Shown in pieces: positions 1-6,341 of a stretch of DNA of 20,594 nucleotides (positions are counted from its first letter, which is position 1; each line of letters opens with the position of its first letter). The translations under genes were made by a program, and so were the position numbers. The notes below the pieces were generated by a model that worked only from the letters and a program-made list of their open reading frames with translations, did no database searches and was not told the DNA's origin. Source of the DNA: Candidatus Methanogasteraceae archaeon UBA261 (GTDB lineage Archaea > Halobacteriota > Methanosarcinia > Methanosarcinales > Methanogasteraceae); NCBI GenBank assembly GCA_002506015.1, contig DAWR01000009.1:13776-34369 (forward strand), read 5' to 3'.

Positions 1-41
1 TTCATCAAAGAGGTTCTGGATCAGGTGTGATAGTACCTTAT

Positions 42-88
42 TTAACCGCGGAACATGCAGAGCCCCTCTCTGCAAGCTCCGTGGTTAA
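42..88. repeat. Imperfect palindrome / long hairpin
   Basis: The outer arms TTAACCGCGGA (42-52) and TCCGTGGTTAA (78-88) pair at 10 of 11 positions. The inner arms TGCAGAG (56-62) and CTCTGCA (68-74) pair perfectly around a 5-nt loop, with a symmetric 3x3 internal loop between the two stems. No coding frame explains it. It lies just past the end of the decayed minus-strand gene. The ends resemble dispersed TTAACC(A/G)CGGA-type palindromes that I recall from intergenic regions of many genomes; that link is memory-based. It could also act as a transcription terminator or be a tiny non-autonomous element. Confidence 0.6.
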
Positions 89-103
89 TTCCATTTTGAG
101 TTG

Positions 104-560
104 CTATGGCAGGGCGTTTGGAACAATGGTGTCGGCGTAGCTCACCAATGCGAGAATCATGAGCGTCCCGACACTATTGGTCACACTCTCCGCTTTTTTC
201 GCCACCCGTTCTCCGAAGTTTCCCCCATGCAGGATTGATCGGTCCATAAACTGAAGAATTGGGCAGATCGCCCACCAATCCCTTCGATGTGCCTCTTCAC
301 GACAGCTTCAATTCCCCTACTGCTCTCAAGAACCGTGATACCCTGCATCCGTTTCAGTCGGTCGGTATTCCCGATGTTCACGTCTCGCATATAGGGGGCC
401 ATATCCCATTCCCATCAGGAAGTGTCGTCGTAACCGCGCCCTCGTACTGGTCAGCATGATAAATATAGGTCGGTATTTTTGTCTTTGCTGCGTCTTTCAC
501 ACCCCCGACATTGTTCTGAAAATTTGAGAATCCAGTATGAATGATTACTTTCTTCGCCGA
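104..560 (-). pseudogene. Frameshifted gene remnant, possibly MBL-fold at its N-terminal part
   Basis: Three minus-strand frames give protein-like sequence that only makes sense when joined. Frame A (about 560 to 400) contains NNVGGVKDAAKTKIPTYIY and then HADQYEGA. Frame B (402 to about 285) contains IGNTDRLKRMQGITVL. Frame C (about 300 to a TAG at 104-106) contains DWWAICPILQFMDR and then SYADTIVPN. Each frame ends in a stop soon after the next takes over, so at least two frameshifts are needed. The GGVKDAAK...YIYHAD stretch recalls the segment after the metal-binding motif of metallo-beta-lactamase-fold proteins, but the expected HxHxDH is absent (it reads HTGFSN). I do not recognise the downstream part. 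It is a decayed gene or, less likely, a sequencing artefact. The Hel308 promoter sits at its upstream edge on the other strand. Confidence 0.45.
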
Positions 561-562
561 TA

Positions 563-570
563 CCTATATC
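563..570 (+). promoter_or_regulatory. Probable TATA box of hel308
   Basis: CCTATATC is centred about 28 nt before the ATG at 595. This is the archaeal TATA-to-start distance of a leaderless or near-leaderless transcript, and it supports 595 rather than the upstream in-frame ATG at 541. Confidence 0.45.
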
Positions 571-594
571 CCCTCGCCCCAAACAGAATCCTGT

Positions 595-2754
595 ATGAAG
601 ATATCAGACCTCCCGCTTCCGCCAGACATCATCAAATACTACGAAGAAACTGGCATCACCGAACTCTACCCGCCGCAGGCAGAGGCGGTCAAGAGAGGGC
701 TCCTCGGCGAAAGAAACATCCTCGCCGCGATACCGACCGCATCAGGAAAGACTCTACTCGCAGAACTTGCGATGCTCAATGCTATCAGATCCGGCGGAAA
801 AGCGATGTATATCGTGCCGCTAAGGGCGCTCGCAAGCGAGAAGTACGAGCGGTTCTCCGGCTTCAGCGATCTCGGGATCAGTGCGGGGATATCTTCCGGA
901 GACTTCGATTCAAGGGACGAGTACCTCGGATCCAACGACATAATCGTCGCAACATCAGAGAAAGCGGACTCGCTCCTCAGAAACGAGACCGAGTGGATCC
1001 ATGGTCTGACAACGTTAATCGTCGATGAGATTCATCTGCTCGACTCACCGGACCGGGGTCCGACGCTCGAGGTGACAATCGCAAAACTGCGCCGGATCAA
1101 TCCGAAGATTCACATAATCGCGCTCTCTGCAACGGTCGGGAATGCACAGATGATCGCGGACTGGCTCGATGCTGAGTGCATATTATCGGACTGGCGACCC
1201 GTTGACCTGCGTGAGGGCGTATTTCTCGGCGACACCATCTACTTCAGAGGTAGAGGGAGCAAGAGCGAGGTCGGTCTCTCGCAGAGCCACCGCGACACCG
1301 TGATCGCACTCGTGCTTGACACGATGCATAGCGGCGGGCAGTGCCTGATATTTGACAGCAGCCGCAGAAATGCGGTGAGTACAGCGGTGCGTGTAGGAAA
1401 GGCTCTGAAACTCCCGGATAATTCGGATCTTGCCGATTTCGCTGATACGATCAGGGAAACCGATACCGATGCCGCACGAAAGCTCGCAGACTGTATCGAG
1501 CGGGGGGCGGCTTTTCACCACGCGGGACTCCTTCCGGAGCACAGGCGAATCGTTGAGGACGGATTCCGCAACAACATAATCAAAGTCATTGCATGCACGC
1601 CAACGCTCGCTTTCGGGCTGAATCTTCCGGCGAGAAGGGTCATAATCAAGAGTTACCGCAGATACGATCCGAACTACGGGATGCAGCCCATTCCGATCCT
1701 CGAATACAAGCAGATGGCAGGCAGAGCCGGGCGCCCGCATCTCGATCCATCCGGCGAGAGCATACTGATCGCAAAGTCGTACCCGGAGATGGAGAGTCTG
1801 CTTGAACACTACATCGAGTCAGATCCCGAGGAGATTGCGTCGAAACTCGGAACCGAGAGCGCACTCCGCAGCCACATCCTCTCTGCGATCGCGGGGATGT
1901 TCGCGCAATCGCACGATGAACTGATGGACTTTCTGAAGCTGACGTTCTTTGCAGCGCAGCAGGGGGTGCAAAGGGGGCAAGGGGGGCAGAAAACGCCAGA
2001 TACCTCACAACCGTACCTGCGAGAGATCGTTGACAACGTTCTTGATTTCCTCTGCGAGAATGAGATGATCACAATCTCTGAGGAATCGCTCTTTGCGACC
2101 CCTCTCGGAAGACTGGTCTCGCGGCTCTATCTCGACCCGCTGGGCGCAGCAATCATCGTTGACGGACTCGTTTCATGCGACTCGGCAAGCGATCTCACAC
2201 TGCTCCACCTGATCTGCAAAACTCCGGATGTTCGCAACCTCTACCTCCGCAAGAAGGACTATGCGTGGATCCACAATTTCGCATCCGATCGGCAAAATGA
2301 GTTCACAGAGGTTCCAAGCGAGTCCGATTTCGGGTATGAATGGTTCCTCTCTGAGGTCAAGACCGCAGCTCTTCTCCTCGACTGGACCGTAGAGAGGCAG
2401 GATAAGGAGATCGAGGCAAAATTCGGTGTCGGCGGCGGGGATGTGCGGGGCATCTCGGATACAGCGCAGTGGATTATGTATGCGACTGCGCAGATATCCG
2501 GATACATCAAAAGCCCGCACACGAAGCTTGCAAGGGATCTCACAGATCGCCTGAAATACGGTGTGAAACCGGAACTCCTCAGGCTTGTAGGAGTTCGTGG
2601 CGTTGGGCGGGTGCGTGCAAGAAAGCTCTACGATTCCGGGTATGCAACACCGGAATCGCTCCTGGATGCGGGCGAGAAGCGGATAGGTGCGATCGTCGGA
2701 CCGAAGATTGCGAAGAACGTGATTGCGGAAGTGGGGCGGGCAGGAGTTGAGTGA
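595..2754 (+). CDS. hel308: ATP-dependent DNA helicase Hel308
   Basis: A superfamily 2 helicase of 719 residues. In archaea, Hel308 acts at stalled replication forks, unwinding lagging-strand DNA 3' to 5'. Visible motifs in order are the Q-motif-like LYPPQAEAV (25-33), Walker A PTASGKT (47-53), VPLRALA (74-80), the Walker B box DEIH (144-147), SAT (178-180), HHAGL (308-312), TPTLAFGLNLPAR (335-347) and the motif VI QMAGRAGR (373-380). A C-terminal helix-hairpin-helix-like segment follows (about 662-700, VGVRGVGRVRARKL). The start at 595 is chosen because the protein then begins MKISDLPLP as in the family and because a TATA box lies 28 nt upstream; an in-frame ATG at 541 would add 18 unlikely residues. 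A Gln/Gly-rich stretch near residues 457-467 is encoded by three G-tracts and may be a lineage-specific insertion in the winged-helix/ratchet region. Length is normal for the family. Confidence 0.95.
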   Translation: MKISDLPLPPDIIKYYEETGITELYPPQAEAVKRGLLGERNILAAIPTASGKTLLAELAMLNAIRSGGKAMYIVPLRALASEKYERFSGFSDLGISAGISSGDFDSRDEYLGSNDIIVATSEKADSLLRNETEWIHGLTTLIVDEIHLLDSPDRGPTLEVTIAKLRRINPKIHIIALSATVGNAQMIADWLDAECILSDWRPVDLREGVFLGDTIYFRGRGSKSEVGLSQSHRDTVIALVLDTMHSGGQCLIFDSSRRNAVSTAVRVGKALKLPDNSDLADFADTIRETDTDAARKLADCIERGAAFHHAGLLPEHRRIVEDGFRNNIIKVIACTPTLAFGLNLPARRVIIKSYRRYDPNYGMQPIPILEYKQMAGRAGRPHLDPSGESILIAKSYPEMESLLEHYIESDPEEIASKLGTESALRSHILSAIAGMFAQSHDELMDFLKLTFFAAQQGVQRGQGGQKTPDTSQPYLREIVDNVLDFLCENEMITISEESLFATPLGRLVSRLYLDPLGAAIIVDGLVSCDSASDLTLLHLICKTPDVRNLYLRKKDYAWIHNFASDRQNEFTEVPSESDFGYEWFLSEVKTAALLLDWTVERQDKEIEAKFGVGGGDVRGISDTAQWIMYATAQISGYIKSPHTKLARDLTDRLKYGVKPELLRLVGVRGVGRVRARKLYDSGYATPESLLDAGEKRIGAIVGPKIAKNVIAEVGRAGVE

Positions 2755-2832
2755 GTGAGCAGGAGCAGAGTGTGTGTGACCGGAGGCTGCCACCGAAGAA
2801 GTGTTTATCTGTAATGAACCACATACAGGAAT

Positions 2833-2839
2833 AGGAGGT
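2833..2839 (+). promoter_or_regulatory. Shine-Dalgarno site of rpoK, fixing a TTG start
   Basis: AGGAGGT lies 10 nt before the TTG at 2850. An in-frame TAG at 2832-2834 rules out any upstream start, so the TTG is the only reasonable initiation codon. Confidence 0.8.
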
Positions 2840-2849
2840 TGCAACCACA

Positions 2850-3011
2850 TTGAAACGATATACGCGATATGAACGCGCCAGAATCGTTGGCGCACGTGCG
2901 CTCCAGATCTCGCTGGGCGCACCTGTACTGATCAGACCCGACGAAGGAGACCCAATCGACATAGCGATGCGGGAGCTGGAGAGCGACGCGATTCCGATCA
3001 CAGTGCAGTGA
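2850..3011 (+). CDS. rpoK: DNA-directed RNA polymerase subunit K (RpoK, omega/Rpb6-like)
   Basis: A 53-residue protein starting with TTG and too short for a typical ORF list. It reads (M)KRYTRYERARIVGARALQ, then SLGAPVLI, and ends with IAMRELESDAIPITVQ. This is the compact core of archaeal RpoK, the homologue of bacterial omega and eukaryotic Rpb6, which helps assemble and stabilise the largest polymerase subunit. TR(Y/F)E(R/K)AR(I/V)(V/I)GARALQ and GAPVL are family hallmarks. The length is at the short end of the usual 55-60 residues. A strong SD site precedes it and a hairpin with a T-run follows, so it is probably a one-gene transcript or a late member of the hel308 transcript. In many euryarchaea rpoK lies beside rpoN, enolase and rpsB; here enolase is 11 kb away and no ribosomal protein gene is adjacent. 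Confidence 0.92.
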   Translation: MKRYTRYERARIVGARALQISLGAPVLIRPDEGDPIDIAMRELESDAIPITVQ

Positions 3012-3032
3012 GACACGCACACATAATGTACA

Positions 3033-3092
3033 TGTTTAGCTAACCACAAGATTTCTGTGTTAATCTCGTGGTTTTTTCGCCTCAGCTAAACA
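3033..3092. terminator. Nested hairpin with T-run between rpoK and nnr
   Basis: The inner arms AACCACaAGA (from 3042) and TCTcGTGGTT (up to 3072) pair and are followed by T6 (3072-3077), as in a terminator for rpoK. A second, perfect 9-bp pair, TGTTTAGCT (3033-3041) with AGCTAAACA (3084-3092), encloses it and ends 2 nt before the first possible nnr ATG. The outer stem is not needed for termination, so a role in the nnr leader or an origin as a small palindromic repeat is also possible. Confidence 0.55.
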
Positions 3093-3114
3093 CATGCCAT
3101 ATAATATGTACGAT

Positions 3115-4587
3115 ATGAAGAACGAAACCGGAATCACCGCGTCAGAGATGCGCAGAATCGACGTCAATTGTAGTGAGGTCGGGTTAATCCCCCTACAACT
3201 GATGGAGAATGCTGGTGCATCTGTTGCACGTGAGGTTCGCGCACAGTTCGCGCAGCTCACGATGGGACAGAGCACAATCATAATCATTGCGGGCACAGGT
3301 AACAACGGCGGCGACGGGTTTGTTGCGGCACGACATCTTCTAAATTATAATCCGAGAGTACTCCTACTCGGGCGTGCCCACAATATCGCAACCGACGAGG
3401 CGCGTCGGAACTGGCAGATACTGGAGAATCTCGGCGCAGATCTTTGTGAGATCAGGGACTCGTCCGAACTACCAGAACTGCAAGACCTCCGCGCTGATGT
3501 TGTGATCGATGCGATGCTCGGAACAGGTGTGCATGGAAGCGTTCGTGAGCCGGTATCAAGCGCAATTGACCTGATCAATGCGTCCGGTGCGTTCGTCGTC
3601 TCTGTAGATGTCCCATCCGGATCCGGTCCGGACCATTTTGAGAAGTCTGTGCACGCAGACCTCACGATAACATTTCATCGGACAAAGGAAGGACTCTCCG
3701 GAAATCCCGGGGTCACAGGCGAGATCGTGGTCGCTGATATCGGGATTCCCGAGAGGGCTGAACGGATCATCGGGGGCGGCGACCTGCCACCTGAACGATT
3801 CCCAACGTCGCACAAAGGCGATAACGGGAGGGTGCTCATAATCGGAGGCGGCGCGTTCACCGGTGCACCTGCGCTTGCCGCACTCGCAGCACTGCGAGCC
3901 GGTACCGACTGGGTAACGGTTGCCGCACCGCGAAGTTCTGCTGCCGTGATCGCGGGTTTCTCACCAGATTTGATCGTTCACGCATTATCCGGGGATTATC
4001 TGGTGCACGCTGATCTGGATGCGATAGGTGCGCTGATTAAGAGGCATGACGTCGTTGTGATCGGAATGGGGCTCGGACGCAAGAGTGAGACCCTGCAGAC
4101 GGTATCAGAGATAATTGAGTCAAATCCCGGAGCACGGTTCGTAATCGACGCCGATGCGCTGCATGCGATTGCGATGCCACCCCCGAATCGGGAGGTTGCA
4201 ATGATCATAACTCCACATGCCCGCGAATTTCAACTGCTGGGCGGAGAGGTGGCAGCGGACTTTGACGAGCAATGCAGACGTGTACTGGACTTTTCCGCAA
4301 GAAACGGCGTTGTTACAGTTCTCAAAGGACATATTGACATCATATCGGACGGAAAGGAGATCCGGACGAATTACACAGGAAATGCAGGGATGACTGTCGG
4401 CGGCACAGGCGATGTGCTCGCGGGCGTGATCGGGGCGATCTTTGCGAGAAACGGTGCGGCTGCCGCTGCTTCGGCAGGTGCGTTTATAGCAGGGAGTGCA
4501 GGCGATCTCGCGTCTTCGGAGTTCGGATGCGGGCTGCTTGCAACCGATGTCGTCAGGTACATTCCCGAGGCGATGCGCAGGATATAA
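3115..4587 (+). CDS. nnr: Bifunctional NAD(P)H-hydrate epimerase / ADP-dependent NAD(P)H-hydrate dehydratase
   Basis: This enzyme repairs damaged nicotinamide cofactors. The N-terminal YjeF_N domain epimerises R- and S-NAD(P)HX, and the C-terminal ribokinase-like domain dehydrates the S form using ADP. Numbering here is from the most upstream ATG (3094). In the epimerase domain I see SEMRRID (17-23), LMENAG (36-41), AGTGNNGGDGF (66-76), DAMLGTG (139-145) and VDVPSG (171-176). In the dehydratase domain I see IIGGG (249-253), GMGLGR (324-329), IDADALH (351-357), TPHAREF (373-379), VLKG (409-412) and the catalytic GGTGD (436-440). Both halves look intact. Starts at 3094, 3106 and 3115 are all in frame and none has a clear SD. 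I chose 3115 because it leaves the usual short lead before EMR. The MBL gene follows after 57 nt. Confidence 0.93.
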   Translation: MKNETGITASEMRRIDVNCSEVGLIPLQLMENAGASVAREVRAQFAQLTMGQSTIIIIAGTGNNGGDGFVAARHLLNYNPRVLLLGRAHNIATDEARRNWQILENLGADLCEIRDSSELPELQDLRADVVIDAMLGTGVHGSVREPVSSAIDLINASGAFVVSVDVPSGSGPDHFEKSVHADLTITFHRTKEGLSGNPGVTGEIVVADIGIPERAERIIGGGDLPPERFPTSHKGDNGRVLIIGGGAFTGAPALAALAALRAGTDWVTVAAPRSSAAVIAGFSPDLIVHALSGDYLVHADLDAIGALIKRHDVVVIGMGLGRKSETLQTVSEIIESNPGARFVIDADALHAIAMPPPNREVAMIITPHAREFQLLGGEVAADFDEQCRRVLDFSARNGVVTVLKGHIDIISDGKEIRTNYTGNAGMTVGGTGDVLAGVIGAIFARNGAAAAASAGAFIAGSAGDLASSEFGCGLLATDVVRYIPEAMRRI

Positions 4588-4614
4588 CGTAAGTTAGATC
4601 AATGAATCATGAGG

Positions 4615-4634
4615 CTCCGTCTGTTGGGGCGGAG
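4615..4634 (+). promoter_or_regulatory. Hairpin overlapping the MBL ribosome binding site
   Basis: CTCCGTC (4615-4621) pairs with GGCGGAG (4628-4634), one G-U pair included, around a 6-nt loop. The right arm covers the first part of the SD-like GGAGAGGA (4631-4638) that precedes the ATG at 4645. The fold could limit translation of the MBL gene or simply be a weak terminator for nnr. Confidence 0.3.
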
Positions 4635-4644
4635 AGGAAGTCAC

Positions 4645-5313
4645 ATGAAGATCACAACAGTATATGATAATGCAGTATATCCGGAGTCATCTGTCACCGG
4701 ACTTACGAGTGAATGGGGGTTCTCCTGCTTAATAGAGGTATCTGGTGAGCGGATACTCTTTGACACCGGCGGGGACGGATCGATTTTGCTGCACAATATG
4801 GGAAGACTGGGAATTGACCCCAAAGACCCTACGATGATCGTGCTATCGCATGAACACTGGGATCACACAGGAGGCTTGTCCGACCTCCTCAGGACGAACC
4901 GCAACGCCAGGGTTTATCTGCTGACGTCATTCTCGGAGTCGTTTAAGAACAAGATCAAAAATCCCGTGATAGAGGTACAGGGACCAGCAGAGATATGCGA
5001 TCAGGTGTATACCACAGGAGAACTTGGCACATCCATAAGGGAGCAATCACTGGTGCTTAAAACCACGAACGGCATGATCGTACTCACAGGTTGTGCACAC
5101 CCAGGAATCGAGGCGATCATGGACGCAGCATCCGGATTTGGGGGAATATACGGAATCATCGGAGGATTTCACGGTTTTAGCGAGTATAATCTGCTGAATG
5201 ACGTGGAATTCCTCTCTCCGTGCCACTGCACCCAGCATCTAAGCGAGATCGTCTCGAGATTCCCGGACACATACCATAAGAACGGCGTTGGCAGGGTGTT
5301 TACCTTTGGGTGA
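4645..5313 (+). CDS. MBL-fold hydrolase, MJ0301-like (dihydropterin-methyl ribofuranosylaminobenzene phosphate synthase family)
   Basis: A 222-residue metallo-beta-lactamase-fold protein of the COG1237 type. A characterised member, Methanocaldococcus MJ0301, makes 7,8-dihydropterin-6-methyl-4-(beta-D-ribofuranosyl)aminobenzene 5'-phosphate, an early step of tetrahydromethanopterin synthesis. Seen here: FDTGG (39-43), the metal motif HEHWDHTGG (69-77; H69, H71, D73, H74), TGCAHPGI (148-155; H152) and GGFHGF (173-178; H176). The ATG at 4645 is preferred over 4609 because a GGAGAGGA SD lies 6 nt before it and the protein then begins MKITTVYDN as in relatives. It is followed after one base by a radical SAM gene, so the two are almost surely co-transcribed. 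The exact reaction is inferred from family membership; COG1237 has members of unknown function too. Confidence 0.8.
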   Translation: MKITTVYDNAVYPESSVTGLTSEWGFSCLIEVSGERILFDTGGDGSILLHNMGRLGIDPKDPTMIVLSHEHWDHTGGLSDLLRTNRNARVYLLTSFSESFKNKIKNPVIEVQGPAEICDQVYTTGELGTSIREQSLVLKTTNGMIVLTGCAHPGIEAIMDAASGFGGIYGIIGGFHGFSEYNLLNDVEFLSPCHCTQHLSEIVSRFPDTYHKNGVGRVFTFG

Positions 5314-5314
5314 T

Positions 5315-6238
5315 ATGAGTCACCTGTTTGGTCCTGTGCCGTCCCGCAGGCTCGGGAGGTCACTTGGTCTGGATATCACGCCGTACAAGACCTGTACGTT
5401 CGATTGCATCTACTGCCAGCTCGGACGAACCACGAACAAGACCGTGCAGAGGCAGGAGTATATTGCAAGCGATTTGGTCTTGAGTGAGATCGAGGATTTC
5501 TTATCAGAGGGGGAGGGCGATGTCGATTATATCACTTTTGCCGGATCAGGGGAGCCAACGCTCCATTCGGGTATCGGTGAGATGATCGATACGATCAAGA
5601 CGATGACCGATATCCCTGTTGCGGTGATAACCAATGGATCACTCTTATTTCGAGAAGATGTGAGGGGCGATCTCTCAAACGCTGATGTCGTGCTGCCATC
5701 GCTGGATGCTGCCACCGCTCCGGTATTTCGTGCTGTGAATCAACCACATGAGAGTCTTTCAGTGGATCAGATCATCGAAGGACTCAGGATGTTTCGGGAG
5801 GCGTTTGAAGGTGAGTTCTGGCTTGAGATTATGTTTGTGAGGGGCGTAAACGATGGAACTTATGAAATAACGGCGCTGTCGGACGCAATCTCCGCAATCA
5901 ATCCTGACCGGGTTCAGTTGAATACTGTTGTGCGACCGCCACGTGAGGATGTTGGATCTGTGGACGAGGATGAGATGGTTCGGATACAGGGAGCGTTTGT
6001 CGGGAATTTTGATGTTGAGATCATCGCGGAGACGCGAATCGAGGTTCGTGCAGATATCCTGCCACTTTTGGAACGGAGACCGCTTACACTGGATCAGATC
6101 GCTGGCTCGCTTGAAATGCACCGGAATGAGGCGGCGAAGTATCTGCGGGAACTTGCAGAGCAAGGCGTGGTCGTTGAGACTGTGCACGGGGACAAACGGT
6201 ACTTTGGGGCGAATCCGCATCCACCTACTAAATCATAA
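5315..6238 (+). CDS. Radical SAM protein with C-terminal winged-helix domain (COG0731-like)
   Basis: A 307-residue protein beginning SHLFGPVPSRRLGRSLG, the signature opening of a group of archaeal and bacterial radical SAM proteins of unknown substrate. The iron-sulfur motif is C27-x3-C31-x2-C34 (CTFDCIYC). SAM-binding features follow: FAGSGEPTLH, with GEPTLH as the GGE-like motif, and ITNGSLL. From about residue 249 there is a short helix-turn-helix (PLTLDQIAGSLEMH, then AAKYLRELAEQGVV) resembling a winged helix, probably a regulatory or recognition domain. The start at 5315 fits the family N-terminus; a TTG at 5288 would add nine residues overlapping the MBL gene. One base separates it from the upstream stop. 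A role linked to cofactor synthesis is plausible from the neighbour but not shown. Confidence 0.88.
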   Translation: MSHLFGPVPSRRLGRSLGLDITPYKTCTFDCIYCQLGRTTNKTVQRQEYIASDLVLSEIEDFLSEGEGDVDYITFAGSGEPTLHSGIGEMIDTIKTMTDIPVAVITNGSLLFREDVRGDLSNADVVLPSLDAATAPVFRAVNQPHESLSVDQIIEGLRMFREAFEGEFWLEIMFVRGVNDGTYEITALSDAISAINPDRVQLNTVVRPPREDVGSVDEDEMVRIQGAFVGNFDVEIIAETRIEVRADILPLLERRPLTLDQIAGSLEMHRNEAAKYLRELAEQGVVVETVHGDKRYFGANPHPPTKS

Positions 6239-6295
6239 TTCACGCTGCAAATCAAGAATCACATCCGATCTCTGAGTAAATCAGCCCGCCGTCGT

Positions 6296-6313
6296 CTGAT
6301 AATTTTATATCAG
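6296..6313. terminator. Hairpin between convergent genes
   Basis: CTGATA (6296-6301) pairs with TATCAG (6308-6313) around an A/T loop in the 103-nt gap between the stops of the radical SAM gene (plus) and the ATPase gene (minus). A bidirectional terminator is the natural reading; the stem is short. Confidence 0.3.
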
Positions 6314-6341
6314 CAATCCGGAGTCCACGCAAAAAAGCCAG

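Noticed and set aside
1183..1809. 208-codon minus-strand ORF antisense to hel308
   Set aside because: It mirrors the helicase motif region in another frame, has no domain-like sequence and no start signals; a shadow of a high-GC coding frame.
2173..2922. 249-codon minus-strand ORF across the end of hel308 and the start of rpoK
   Set aside because: It is antisense to two well-supported genes and rich in Cys, His and Arg without any recognisable motif.
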